Numbered from the stretch's first letter, positions 35,912-44,642 are shown. The stretch is DNA of 64,000 nucleotides from DASWID01 sp049682815 (GCA_049682815.1 JBAUII010000053.1:1-64000), one strand, 5' to 3'. Numbers and translations: made by a program. Notes: generated by a model from the sequence alone, not told the origin.

Positions 35912-37438
35912 CTAAGAATCAAGCTTAGCTGCGAGCGCATGAAGACCCCTGCGATCGATTTTTCCAATTTCATTTCTTGGTAATTCTTTAACAAATGTCC
36001 AGCGGTCAGGCACCTTGTATGCCGCTAGACGTTTCAATGCGTATGATTTGAGCTCCTCTCCGTCGGGAGGGCTTTCCAATCCCGGTTCGAGTTCAATAAA
36101 CGCGTGTATAAGCTCCCCGTAACGTGGATGGGCCATTCCGACAACACCACTTATAATAACACTCGGATGATCATCGAGAACCTCTTCTACTTCCCCCGGC
36201 GCAATATTAGAACCCCCTTTAATAATAATTTCCTTTATTCGACCCATGAAATAGTAGTATCCCTCATCGTCTCTTCGGGCGATGTCCCCCGTTTTAAGCC
36301 ATCCATCTATTAGTGTTTTTTCTGTATTGTCAGAGTCATTCCAATATCCGATCATTCGACTGTCACTTTTAATCAAGATTTCGCCGGGGGCTCCTGCCTT
36401 CGCATCCTTGCCCTCATCATTAACCAGACGAATTTCGACTCCTTGCCTTGGTAGACCTATCGAACCTCGCCTGATAGGACTTGATCGGGGCGTCAAACAG
36501 CTACCTTCGCATTCGGTTAGTCCATATAACTGACTAAGTTCAAATCCGGTTACACGCTTAAAGTGGTCGTACAAGTCATGAGAAATCTGATCGCCTCCAG
36601 CTGCAACCTCTTTTAGCGAAGTAAAATCAACTTCTTGAGCCATTGGATGTTCAACTACGTCTAGCAACTGGGCGGGTAGTAGAAGAGCGCGAGTCGGTTT
36701 GTAGAGTTTCACACATTCCAGGAAAAGCACCGGATCGGCTGTTTCTAATATAACCGCTGTTCCACCCGAATATAATATGGGAAAGGCATTTCCGACTGAA
36801 CCACCAACATGACATATTGCGGTTGCAACCAGCGAGATATCGTCTTCCTCGAGTTCTTGGGTCATCTTTCGGCTGATACTGGTACTGAAGACTGAATGAT
36901 GAGTATGGGTGACCCCCTTCGGTCTGCTGGTGCTTCCGGATGTGTACAAAATCATTGCAGGATCATCCTTATTTACTATCGGCCAGTTGGCCTCAATCGG
37001 GGCTTGCTCCAGAGCGCTATTCCACGAATTTTCGCCATTTTTAGATTCTGGCCCAGCCTCGTAGATACCCTGTATAGAGGGTACAGAGCTCTGGATGTCT
37101 TCGACTCTTGGAAATAAATCACTGTCGGCGATCAGAATCTTTGCTTTACAATGGCCTGTCGCGTATATAACCTCATCGATTTGATAACGATGGTTTAACG
37201 GGACCGCTATTGAACCTGTCCTGAAACAGCCAAAATAAAGTTCGATCAATTCAACGCAGTTGTTCATAAATAGCGCCACTCTGTCCCCCCGGTTAATCCC
37301 GAGATTAATTAGGGCGTGCGCTGATCTCGTTATTGAGTGGTCGAGCTCTCGGTAGGAAATCGATTTCCCTTTGAAGATTATGGCTTTTTTATCCGGAGTT
37401 TTAATGAGTTGATTTTCATACAGTTTCTGTAGCAGCAC
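35912..37438 (-). CDS. AMP-dependent acyl-CoA synthetase/ligase (ANL superfamily)
   Basis: 508 residues. The ATP/AMP-binding P-loop is ILYTSGSTSRPKGVTHTH (about 166-183). YGLTECEG (A5), WLKTGDIARRDDEGYYYFMG (A7) and IIIKGGSNIAPGEVEEVL (A8) follow, and the catalytic Lys lies in NEIGKIDRRGL near the C-terminus. It activates a carboxylic acid as an acyl-adenylate and joins it to CoA, presumably in the cytoplasm. It resembles medium/long-chain fatty-acid CoA ligases. It stands alone with no beta-oxidation neighbours, so the substrate is open. Confidence 0.88.
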   Translation of the reverse strand: MLLQKLYENQLIKTPDKKAIIFKGKSISYRELDHSITRSAHALINLGINRGDRVALFMNNCVELIELYFGCFRTGSIAVPLNHRYQIDEVIYATGHCKAKILIADSDLFPRVEDIQSSVPSIQGIYEAGPESKNGENSWNSALEQAPIEANWPIVNKDDPAMILYTSGSTSRPKGVTHTHHSVFSTSISRKMTQELEEDDISLVATAICHVGGSVGNAFPILYSGGTAVILETADPVLFLECVKLYKPTRALLLPAQLLDVVEHPMAQEVDFTSLKEVAAGGDQISHDLYDHFKRVTGFELSQLYGLTECEGSCLTPRSSPIRRGSIGLPRQGVEIRLVNDEGKDAKAGAPGEILIKSDSRMIGYWNDSDNTEKTLIDGWLKTGDIARRDDEGYYYFMGRIKEIIIKGGSNIAPGEVEEVLDDHPSVIISGVVGMAHPRYGELIHAFIELEPGLESPPDGEELKSYALKRLAAYKVPDRWTFVKELPRNEIGKIDRRGLHALAAKLDS

Positions 37439-37777
37439 ACTAATCTCCTGTTCTTGGTCTTTTTTAGATTTTACATGATTTTACTGACAGATTTGCATTT
37501 TTATTCATAATTCGGGTCTCACCCCCTTTTCTAAAGGAGGATCAAGGAGGATTTTAGCGAATTCTTGGGCAGCCGTGTCCTGAGCTTGGCCGAAGCATAT
37601 GTGTTCCATATATAGATCGTGTACCTGATGACCGCAAGCAGAGTGAGGAAATAGATTCCCGAATTATGCTCGCGACACGATGACGCAATCGGATGGCGAG
37701 CGGAAATGGCGGATTGTGTTGAGAGCTTGAAATTTAATAGCGCCCTGTTCACTGTTTATTATTTTGCATTTTTCGTA
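37439..37777. other. Gene-free interval upstream of CDF transporter
   Basis: It contains a GTCCTGAGCTTGGCCGAAG segment (37576-37594), related to the CTTGCTCAGGACA repeat family at 17.9 kb, and ACACGATGACGCAATCGGATGGCGA-like repeat debris near 37675. No coding region or RNA gene is convincing. Confidence 0.4.
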
Positions 37778-37855
37778 TTTCCAAAATTTTTTGGAAATCT
37801 AATTATATAAGATGGTATAATAGTAAAAATAGTTCCAATTGCACGATGGCAATTG
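37778..37855 (+). promoter_or_regulatory. Promoter flanked by two palindromes before CDF gene
   Basis: A near-perfect 20-bp palindrome TTTCCAAAAT-TTTTTGGAAA (37778-37797) overlaps the expected -35 region of a TATAAT at 37816-37821. A second perfect inverted repeat CAATTGC-ACGATG-GCAATTG (37836-37855) lies just after the predicted transcription start. The layout suggests repressor control at the -35 and a second operator or 5' hairpin. The hairpin would bury the TTG at 37853, so ATG 37874 is the likelier start. Confidence 0.5.
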
Positions 37856-37873
37856 AAAAAAATTAAGAGAAAA

Positions 37874-38593
37874 ATGAGAGTTCAAATAGCGTTAATCAGT
37901 GGATGCAATTGTGGTGGATCTTGTAGCTGTTCTAATAATTCATTAGCAAGCACATCTGGATTTGCGAAAGAAATTGATAAAAAACATTCTGGATTACATA
38001 GAAGGGCTCTTTTTCTTTCTTATTTCACAGTTGGATACAATTTCCTGGAAGGAATAGTGTCAATTTTTGCAGGCCTTCTGGCGGGGAGTATTGCTCTTGT
38101 AGGATTTGGTCTCGATAGCTTTATAGAATCTTTCTCAGGCGGGGTGATGATCTGGAGGTTCAGTAAACATGGGAAGGTGTCGGAAGAGGAAGAGATTAAG
38201 ATAGAGGCTAAGGCTACGAAATTTGTTGCCTTCGCATTCTTTATTCTCGGTGCGTATGTATTATATGAATCTGCAAAGAAGTTATATTTTCAAGAAATCC
38301 CTGATCCAAGTGTTTTGGGCATTATCATCGCATTTATTTCTATTATAGTAATGCCCATTCTCTTCTATATGAAATACAAAACCGCTAAAATGATTGAGAG
38401 CAGGAGTTTGTTAGGGGATTCAAAACAAACGCTTGCCTGTGTTTTTCTATCAATTGCATTGCTGGTTGGACTGGGGCTTAACTACCTGTATGGCCTCTGG
38501 TGGGCAGACCCGCTGGTCGGTCTTATTATAGTAGTATTCCTAATAAGGGAAGGTTATAAGACTCTAAAAGAGGCTAAACTTTGCAGCTGCTAG
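37874..38593 (+). CDS. CDF-type cation transporter with Cys-rich termini
   Basis: 239 residues from ATG 37874 (TTG 37853 also in frame). Residues about 10-22 form CNCGGSCSCSN, a soft-metal-like cluster. About six transmembrane helices follow, with FGLDSFIES in TM2 and WWADPLVGLII in TM5 supplying the Asp residues used by cation diffusion facilitators. The long cytoplasmic C-terminal domain of classical CDF proteins is absent; the protein ends LCSC. It probably exports or moves a thiophilic metal across the inner membrane. It is at the left edge of the arsenic/mercury island. Confidence 0.72.
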   Translation: MRVQIALISGCNCGGSCSCSNNSLASTSGFAKEIDKKHSGLHRRALFLSYFTVGYNFLEGIVSIFAGLLAGSIALVGFGLDSFIESFSGGVMIWRFSKHGKVSEEEEIKIEAKATKFVAFAFFILGAYVLYESAKKLYFQEIPDPSVLGIIIAFISIIVMPILFYMKYKTAKMIESRSLLGDSKQTLACVFLSIALLVGLGLNYLYGLWWADPLVGLIIVVFLIREGYKTLKEAKLCSC

Positions 38594-39390
38594 TTGTCCA
38601 ACTTATATCTGGCTCGAAATCATAAACATCTGAACAATATTCGATTGTACATGATAAGAATACATTTCTATCTTGCTTCTCACTTGTTTTCTGGGTGGTC
38701 GTGGACTTGTGGCTATCAAAAATGGAGACGTTAATGAAATTTACTGATTCTGGCTGGATTAAATTTTTAGTTGTTTAATCGTTCTCAATTCGGTTATCGG
38801 AGATCCAGAAATAAAGACATGGATTCCCGCTTACCATCCGCGGGAATGACGTCCAGCTTGTCGGCCCCGAGTTCAGTTGTCGGGGATCCACACTGACCTG
38901 TCTAATTTTGACTGAGCTGCTGGACAGCCTTGCCCTGAAGCTGTCTTTAGCTCGTCGAAAGGGGGGAGTCGAATGGATCGAAGCGGCCTCTTGCACGATC
39001 GCCGAGGAGATCGCTTCGTTTCATTCGCGATGACACTCTGGGCACCAGCCGGATGAGAGTGATTGCAGGAGGAACACTTCCCATGCGTTCAGTACAGGTC
39101 CCGTCTAGGATCAATGGAGTTTTGGTGTCATTGCGAGAGACTTAAAAAGTCTCGAAGCAATCTCCTTCGGTATTGCCACTGCGTTTCATTCTACATCCCA
39201 TTAAAATAATGATGTGGCAGATTGTCGGGCTAGAACCTGCTCGGAGTAAGTCGAAGCACAAATGCCTAATCGCTATCTGCGGTAGGCTAGGGGGGGAATT
39301 CGCCAATTAAAGGTATTTTGATCAAACTTTCCCGGTGAACCGGTTTAGGTGACTCTCAGTATTAATATCAAATAATTTTTAAATCGGCAC
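38594..39390. repeat. Repeat-dense gene-free interval before ars operon
   Basis: About 800 nt with no supported gene. Recognisable are GACATGGATTCCCGC...GCGGGAATGACGTCC (38816-38853), a dispersed palindrome; a variant GAGATCGCTTCG...CGCGATGACAC (39008-39036); and GTCATTGCGAG...CTCGAAGCAATCTCC (39127-39165), whose ends pair to form a stem. These match families at 34.0 and 35.8 kb. Confidence 0.6.
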
Positions 39391-39418
39391 TTGACTTTCA
39401 GGATATTACTATTATTCT
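39391..39418 (+). promoter_or_regulatory. Putative promoter of arsR-arsM-arsC
   Basis: TTGACT at 39391-39396 and TATTCT at 39413-39418 are separated by 16 bp. The start codon lies only 7 nt beyond the -10, so transcription would begin at or next to the ATG (leaderless or nearly so). AT-rich half-sites here could bind ArsR, but no clean palindrome is visible. Confidence 0.42.
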
Positions 39419-39424
39419 AGAAAT

Positions 39425-39772
39425 ATGAAATTACCTTCCAGAAACGAAAAAATAACAGATTATGCAGATATGCTATCGGCTATGGGGACCGAGGCACGTC
39501 TCAGGATTATGAGGCTTTTGCTTTCAGCTCATCCTGATGGCCTGGTGGTTGGCGACATTCAGTCGTCACTCGGAATTCCGGGATCGACACTATCTCATCA
39601 CCTGGAAAAATTAAAACATGTCGATCTGGTTAAGATCAGGCGTGAAAGACAGTTTCTTTGGTATTCGGCTAACTCCAAAGCACTGGAGGAGTTACTCTCG
39701 TTTCTGTTCGCCGAGTGCTGTTCCCGTAGTAATGCGATTAAGTCTGAGACAATAGTATCAAGGTGTAAATAG
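39425..39772 (+). CDS. arsR: ArsR-family arsenic-responsive repressor
   Basis: 115 residues. The winged helix has LRIMRLLLSAHPDGLVVGDI and the recognition helix PGSTLSHHLEKLKHVDLV. The classical alpha-3 ELCVCDL cysteines are absent. Instead Cys98-Cys99 (AECCSR) and Cys114 lie at the C-terminus, as in ArsR variants that bind As(III) with C-terminal thiols. It is the first gene of a plus-strand arsR-arsM-arsC run, 16 nt before arsM, so it likely autoregulates it. Confidence 0.85.
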   Translation: MKLPSRNEKITDYADMLSAMGTEARLRIMRLLLSAHPDGLVVGDIQSSLGIPGSTLSHHLEKLKHVDLVKIRRERQFLWYSANSKALEELLSFLFAECCSRSNAIKSETIVSRCK

Positions 39773-39788
39773 CAATAGGAGGTGTTTC

Positions 39789-40661
39789 ATGAGTTACATT
39801 ATTAAAGACGAAGTACCTGTGGACGGATCAGGAGTTGATAATAGCGTTAAGGATGCAGTAAGGGAAAAATATAGTAAACTAGCGCGACAGATTACTATTG
39901 AAGGTAGTTCCTCGTGCTGCGGAGGTTCTGCGGGGCAAACAAAGTGTGATCCCATTACGTCTAATTTATATGAATCTGATCAATCGGCTGGGATTCCAAG
40001 CGAAGTTTTACTAACATCCCTTGGTTGCGGAAATCCGACTGCGCTTGCTCGGCTTAATCAAGGCGAGGTTGTACTCGATCTTGGGTCAGGCGGTGGAATA
40101 GATGTCTTAATATCAGCGAAGAGAGTAGGGCAAGGTGGCAGAGTGTATGGAATTGATATGAGTGATGAGATGCTGACATTAGCCCGTGATAATCAAAAAA
40201 AAGCCGGGATTGACAACGTGGAGTTCCTGAAAGGGGAAATTGAAAATATTCCACTTCCGGATTCTGTTGTCGATGTCATTATCTCAAACTGTGTTATTAA
40301 CCTCTCCATAAACAAAGATCGCGCTTTAGAAGAGGCCTTCCGTGTACTGAAACCAGGCGGCCGTCTTGCGGTATCAGATATAGTGTTTAGAGGGACAATG
40401 CCTAACGAGATTCGAAGAAACATAGAACTCTGGATAGGTTGCATGGCAGGTGCCTTAGAAGAAAACGACTACCGCGTCAAGTTGGAGAAAGCGGGTTTCA
40501 CTGATATAAGTATTGAGCCCACACGTGTTTACAACGTTGATGATACCAGGGAATTCCTCACAAATTCGGGAATAGATTTAGATAATGTTGCAACACTCGT
40601 AGATAGAAGAATCATGAGTGCATTTGTACGCGCTCGAAAACCTAAACAGTCTCTAATTTAA
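39789..40661 (+). CDS. arsM: Arsenite S-adenosylmethionine methyltransferase ArsM
   Basis: 290 residues with an AGGAGGTG ribosome-binding site. It transfers methyl groups from SAM to As(III), giving methylated, often volatile arsenicals. The SAM motif is LDLGSGGGIDVLISAKRVG (about 97-115). Cys residues for arsenic binding are C43/C44 (SCCGG), C80 (LGCGNP), C168 (SNCVINL) and C218 (WIGCMAGAL). The phrase SNCVINLSxDK and the IGCxAGAL motif are diagnostic for ArsM. Cytoplasmic. It is the middle gene of the ars cluster. Confidence 0.94.
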   Translation: MSYIIKDEVPVDGSGVDNSVKDAVREKYSKLARQITIEGSSSCCGGSAGQTKCDPITSNLYESDQSAGIPSEVLLTSLGCGNPTALARLNQGEVVLDLGSGGGIDVLISAKRVGQGGRVYGIDMSDEMLTLARDNQKKAGIDNVEFLKGEIENIPLPDSVVDVIISNCVINLSINKDRALEEAFRVLKPGGRLAVSDIVFRGTMPNEIRRNIELWIGCMAGALEENDYRVKLEKAGFTDISIEPTRVYNVDDTREFLTNSGIDLDNVATLVDRRIMSAFVRARKPKQSLI

Positions 40662-40747
40662 TCGGAACTTATGAGCATAATCCAGAGTCAGGCTGCCGCG
40701 GCGTTAAGGATTTAAGGGTAAAGAGAATTCGTCCCGGAGAATATGAC

Positions 40748-41209
40748 ATGATCAAGAAAAAGGTTCTATTCGTATGCGTTCACAATAGCGCGCGTAGTCA
40801 AATGGCCGAAGAATTGCTGAGAAAAATTGCCGGAAATAGGTTTGACGCTGAAAGCGCAGGTTTAGAGCCTGGCAAGTTGAATCCTTATGTTATAAAAGTA
40901 CTGAAGGAAGAGGGAATAGATATAACAAATAAGAAGACGAAATCGGCTTTTGACTTATTAAAAGCAGGAAGACGTTACACGTATGTGATCACTGTGTGTG
41001 ATGAAACATCGGCAGAGGCATGTCCGGTATTCCCCTCGTGTGAGGAGCGATCCCACTGGAGTTTTCCAGACCCATCAAAATTTGTTGGAACCGATGACGA
41101 AAAGATTGAGCAGGTTCGGGAAATTAAGAATCAAATCAAAGCGAAAATAGAGGAGTGGATAAACTATTTGGATAGTAATGAAAGAAAAAAGAAACTTTCA
41201 GTCTTGTAG
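40748..41209 (+). CDS. arsC: Arsenate reductase, thioredoxin-coupled (LMW-PTPase type)
   Basis: 153 residues. The P-loop CVHNSARSQMAEELL begins at C10. The redox cascade cysteines are C84 (VTVCDET) and C92 (EACPVFP), as in thioredoxin-linked ArsC, with a further C98. The WSFPDPS motif is also present. It reduces As(V) to As(III), the substrate of ArsM upstream. GGAGA precedes ATG 40748. The 86-nt gap after arsM contains no obvious promoter. No As(III) efflux pump follows. Confidence 0.94.
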   Translation: MIKKKVLFVCVHNSARSQMAEELLRKIAGNRFDAESAGLEPGKLNPYVIKVLKEEGIDITNKKTKSAFDLLKAGRRYTYVITVCDETSAEACPVFPSCEERSHWSFPDPSKFVGTDDEKIEQVREIKNQIKAKIEEWINYLDSNERKKKLSVL

Positions 41210-41433
41210 GAAAAGTTCAAATTTAGCTTGGCTTTCACTTCCTGAAATTAGAGCAATATAGTGATATCCATGATTTTCAAATGTTCTTTTTAATTGGTGT
41301 TAAATTTGACTTAACCTGTTTTGCTTGCTTACCTATTTTGAAGCAACGCCAGATTGTGAATCCAAATCGAAGATTATCGAATAGCTTTGACTACTCTCCC
41401 AATTCTTTAAAGAATAAAATTTCTTCGCTATTC

Positions 41434-42273
41434 TTAACGATGCATCATGCCTCCTCCAGGTCCCATACCGTGATCTGGCTCCATTCCATCATGAAAGCCA
41501 TCGTGGTTCATGTCGTCATCGTGAAAGCCGTCATGGTCCATGTCATCGTCGTGAAAACCATCTCGATCAGAGTCGTCGTCATAATATCCATCGTGGTTAG
41601 CGTCTTCAACGTTCCCACATATATAATCGGGATCATGGAAATCCATAGTTCCGTCGCCATTCGTGTCTACTTCTTCAAGCGGGTTATGCATGGGCATGGC
41701 AAAGCTATGGTCGGAATGTAATGTGATCACTCCCAAGTCGACAGGATTATTCCCCGAAGATAGGCAAAACTGGTCGTCAAGATCTCCTGTATGCTCCGGA
41801 CCACACTGAAATACCATAAAATCCGAAAATTCATCCATCATTCCAGGACCGGTATGCGCTGCAAAACTCATTGTATAACAATCGTCAACTGGAAGATTAA
41901 GAGTGAACCCTCCGGTTGCGGGGTCAGTATCAGTTTCATGGATAGAGCCGTCTCTCCCCATTGCACTTACTATGAATGTCCCAGCTTGACCGGTTGCATG
42001 CGCGCTGTAAGGGGCTATAAGGTCAATAAGATCCAACGCTAAAATAGTTGTCTTATTAGATTGGGGATAAAGATGTCTTGCTGTTCCTTCACTGACAACT
42101 CCAGTAACTTCTCTGCTTTGTGTTCCTGGTGTACCTCCATCCATATGGTCGTCCCCTCCGTCACAAGCAGTGATAAGAAATACGCTGAAAAGCATCAATA
42201 AGCATAAGCCTAATTTTGGATATTCTATGTTCGGCATAGGCCTTTTTCTTAGTGCTCTTATTTTGTGAGACAT
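41434..42273 (-). CDS. Lipoprotein with C-terminal Asp/His-rich calcium-type repeats
   Basis: 279 residues. The lipobox LITAC (Cys at about 37) follows a basic n-region and hydrophobic core. The middle (60-195) is a beta-rich domain of unknown family containing several Cys. The tail has DTNGDGTMDFHDPDY, an EF-hand/dockerin-like loop, followed by repeated units DANHDGYYDD, DSDRDGFHDD, DMDHDGFHDD and DMNHDGFHDG, then a Met/Gly/His-rich end. The DxDxDG pattern with added His suggests divalent-metal binding. GGGGG lies upstream of ATG 42273. It is convergent with arsC. Confidence 0.72.
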   Translation of the reverse strand: MSHKIRALRKRPMPNIEYPKLGLCLLMLFSVFLITACDGGDDHMDGGTPGTQSREVTGVVSEGTARHLYPQSNKTTILALDLIDLIAPYSAHATGQAGTFIVSAMGRDGSIHETDTDPATGGFTLNLPVDDCYTMSFAAHTGPGMMDEFSDFMVFQCGPEHTGDLDDQFCLSSGNNPVDLGVITLHSDHSFAMPMHNPLEEVDTNGDGTMDFHDPDYICGNVEDANHDGYYDDDSDRDGFHDDDMDHDGFHDDDMNHDGFHDGMEPDHGMGPGGGMMHR

Positions 42274-42461
42274 ATCAAATCCCCCTTTGCTTTTAGTTTT
42301 CTCATTGATGCTGCAATTAATATGCCAAGAATTTATTCAATAGTTCTTTGTAATCTTAGGGCCCATATTGTAAGACCTTTGTACGATTCTCTTACATAGG
42401 ACATGTTTTAGTCTCATTGAATCTTTTGCTCATAATAGCTGGAGTAACTTAAAAAACCTTT

Positions 42462-42675
42462 GTTAAAATGCCTGTTGGATATAGCATAGATCAAGAAGCT
42501 CTCCGACAATTAGAATTAGTAGATGAAATGCCCCATTTAGGAGACAATAATTTAGTGAGAGTTGTGGCTTGAAATTGGAATTTTTATTATCCCATACTTC
42601 CATTAGAGTCTTATATCCTAGACCGGAATGTGGTCTTTGAGGACTACACTGTCTTGTCCAACTGCTAATTCGCTA
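42462..42675 (-). pseudogene. IS3-type transposase C-terminal remnant
   Basis: On the minus strand the frame reads RPHSGLGYKTLMEVWDNK around 42640-42585, the hallmark RPHSGLGYKTPxEV end of IS3/ISL-type integrase-core transposases. The frame is closed by a stop just upstream and reads through the usual stop downstream. Nothing else of the element remains. It lies in the otherwise gene-free 42274-42796 interval, between the ars genes and the mer-type genes, and may mark an old insertion junction. A 34-codon frame at 42468-42572 (plus) is not supported. Confidence 0.55.
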
Positions 42676-42796
42676 TATACAGTATCATGACAATAAGCAG
42701 TGTGTTTTTGACTTTAAAAAAAATGTCCCACGTCTCTGCCACGGGTTTATTCACTTATTGGGGCAAATAACTTCCCATTCAAGGCATAAATTAAAC

Positions 42797-43351
42797 CTAC
42801 TTAGACTCAAAACTCTCCACGCTCAGCGCAGGGGGAAAGCCTTCTGGGTGTGAATGGATATACCCTGTTATCGTAATCTCCTTTTTCCCTCCCCCGGTTG
42901 CCTTCTCCACCTCATTTAATTTCTCATCACTCAGAAATTCCTCTTTCCCATGATTAGGCGTCGATATAAGAAGAAAAAGCTGATTGGGGCCGGTAACTTC
43001 TAGCGCAGCCTGGTTCCTGCCTTCCAAATTATAATCGGTCAATTTCCCTGCAGCTTTAATCTGTATTCTTCCAGGAGTGAATCCGCTTTCGCGAACTGCA
43101 TCGTTAAGCCTCCTTATATCGATCGGCTCATTATTTTTTAATTTGATATCCACCGTTGCCTTTTTTAAATTTGCACTAGCCTCTTGAACTTCTCTTAAAG
43201 CCTCAAGTTTCTTTTCAATTCCATAAACACAAAAAGGGCAGGTCATACCATCCACCTGCATTTCGACACTGTGTATCTCTGCAAAGGCAGGATTGATAAA
43301 CACAAGTAGAAGAATTAATATCCCTAAACTCGATGTGAATTTCTTTAACAT
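42797..43351 (-). CDS. Exported heavy-metal-associated (HMA) domain protein
   Basis: 184 residues from ATG 43351, preceded by AAGGAGG; a longer frame to 43390 lacks a site. Signal peptide to AFA (about 25). The HMA domain starts VEMQVDGMTCPFCVYGIEKKL, with the CxxC metal-binding pair, and ends near residue 90 (ESGFTPGRIQI). A second domain of about 90 residues (ALEVTGPNQLFLLI, ITITGYIHSHPEG) is unfamiliar and contains a GYIHSHPEG His motif. It is probably a periplasmic metal-binding protein of the Hg/Cu type. It is the last gene of the long minus-strand island. Confidence 0.78.
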   Translation of the reverse strand: MLKKFTSSLGILILLLVFINPAFAEIHSVEMQVDGMTCPFCVYGIEKKLEALREVQEASANLKKATVDIKLKNNEPIDIRRLNDAVRESGFTPGRIQIKAAGKLTDYNLEGRNQAALEVTGPNQLFLLISTPNHGKEEFLSDEKLNEVEKATGGGKKEITITGYIHSHPEGFPPALSVESFESK

Positions 43352-43373
43352 TTTTATTTGCCTCCTTTTTTGT

Positions 43374-43415
43374 AGTGATGCATGATTCATGATCCATGGT
43401 GCACGATGCGTAATC
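43374..43415 (-). repeat. GCACGATGC-type repeat, second copy
   Basis: ATGCATGATTCATGATCC followed by ATGGTGCACGATGCGTAATC resembles the left arm of the inverted repeat between rplK and rplA (4691-4771). It lies directly upstream of the HMA gene. The shared core is ATGCACGATGC or its variants. Confidence 0.45.
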
Positions 43416-43510
43416 TAATCCGTTTTTTATCTTGTATCTTGCATCTTTGTTACTGCAATTCATGTTATTGATGGAAATGCCCAACCCTCTACCCTCATTT
43501 TCGTGGTCGT

Positions 43511-44392
43511 TTAAGGCAGATTGACCCTAAAGCCTCCGGTAAGGACAAAGTCTGTCTCCAACTGATTATCGTTTAAGTCCTGAATTACTGGAAGCTGAAT
43601 TGATGCTTCAATAATATAGCGCTTTGTAGCAAATTGAAGACCTGGAGAAAGAAATAGAATGTTTCCTCCTGAGTCATCTACTGTCATACGATTGAGTTTA
43701 CCCTTTTGTGAAAAAATACCATTTGCTTCAGCCACTAAGTACAGAAAATTAGGGACACCGACATCAGGTAAAGTCCATGGGTAAACCCTAAACTCATATG
43801 CAAGGTCATAAACCAAGTCATCTCCCATTTCGAAATTCTCCGCCTCTGTGTTGATTCTATAAATTACATCTGCGTCGATTTCATGTCTGCCAAAATCCCA
43901 GGTTACAGTTGATACTCCTCCAAGTTCGAAGTCAACTGAGTCAGTTGTAATCGGCTCTAAGTCATCGTCTCCTGTAGGGATTTTAATACCTACTAAGGGT
44001 GCTAATCTTGCAGTTCCCGACGGGTAGTCCCTGGCAAAAACTGTGTAACGAGCTATGAGAGTAGGGTCTCCTATGCCATTGTCATTTTTATCGAATCTCT
44101 TTCCAGAGGAAGGGTCTGAAAACTCCTCGTTTCTAAAGATGTAAGGGAAGATAGCAAAAAGAGCCAGGTCAGGCGTAGCCCCATAAACAAGCACATTAGG
44201 AATTGCGACGACGTTTAATTTTTTGGTAGCTCTGAGCCATCTTACTTGTGAGCGGAAAACGAAACCTCCCTTTCTTACGGGAAGTGCAACATTGGAGTTT
44301 ATTGGAGCTGCAAGAACACTAATAATTGGATCTCTAGTAAAAACAAAGAGAACTACAATTGTAATAATCGCAATAAAACATTTATTAAACAT
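43511..44392 (-). CDS. Outer-membrane beta-barrel protein (MetA/phenol-degradation-like)
   Basis: 293 residues. A hydrophobic signal (5-29, ends VLA) precedes alternating hydrophobic/polar strands. RKGGFVFRSQVRWLRA, GIGDPTLIARYTVF, APLVGIKIPTGDDD and the closing LETDFVLTGGFRVNLP are typical of the MetA-pathway/transporter-type beta-barrel superfamily. It probably forms an outer-membrane channel or adhesin-like barrel. It lies between the HMA protein and the 47-residue Cys-rich protein, all on minus. Its substrate is unknown; a link with metals is inferred from context only. Confidence 0.7.
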   Translation of the reverse strand: MFNKCFIAIITIVVLFVFTRDPIISVLAAPINSNVALPVRKGGFVFRSQVRWLRATKKLNVVAIPNVLVYGATPDLALFAIFPYIFRNEEFSDPSSGKRFDKNDNGIGDPTLIARYTVFARDYPSGTARLAPLVGIKIPTGDDDLEPITTDSVDFELGGVSTVTWDFGRHEIDADVIYRINTEAENFEMGDDLVYDLAYEFRVYPWTLPDVGVPNFLYLVAEANGIFSQKGKLNRMTVDDSGGNILFLSPGLQFATKRYIIEASIQLPVIQDLNDNQLETDFVLTGGFRVNLP

Positions 44393-44498
44393 ATTTACTA
44401 TCGTGATTCAAGACGAATCCTCTAATTACGTGGTCTCAGTTTGAATTTTTATTAAACCAACCTGCAGCTCTGGTATGGATTGGGATATTGAACACTAT

Positions 44499-44642
44499 TT
44501 ACTTTTTGACCATCTCTTTGCCGCAACAACAGCGAGGGGCTTCGTCGCCTCCCCCACCAGGTACAGCACCCTTAGTCACTGTTATTTCACAACCACATTT
44601 TGGATCAGGGCATACATAAACTTCGCCTTCTTTTAGAGCCAT
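44499..44642 (-). CDS. 47-residue Cys-rich putative metal-binding protein
   Basis: A short gene with AGGAGGT-type ribosome-binding site (TAAGGAGG) before ATG 44642. Sequence features: VYVCPDPKCGCEITV near the N-terminus and a triple Cys in APRCCCGKEMVKK at the C-terminus, with a GGGG loop between. Six cysteines in 47 residues suggest a zinc ribbon or metallothionein-like site. I recall similar small proteins in environmental genomes but cannot name a family. Cytoplasmic. It is inside the minus-strand metal island after the NHL gene. Confidence 0.72.
   Translation of the reverse strand: MALKEGEVYVCPDPKCGCEITVTKGAVPGGGGDEAPRCCCGKEMVKK

Noticed and set aside
41281..41721. Plus-strand 146-codon frame rich in Val/Ile
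   Set aside because: It is the reverse complement of the Asp/His repeats in the lipoprotein gene; the apparent hydrophobicity is an artefact.
42468..42572. 34-codon plus-strand frame near the IS remnant
   Set aside because: No ribosome-binding site and it lies opposite the transposase remnant.
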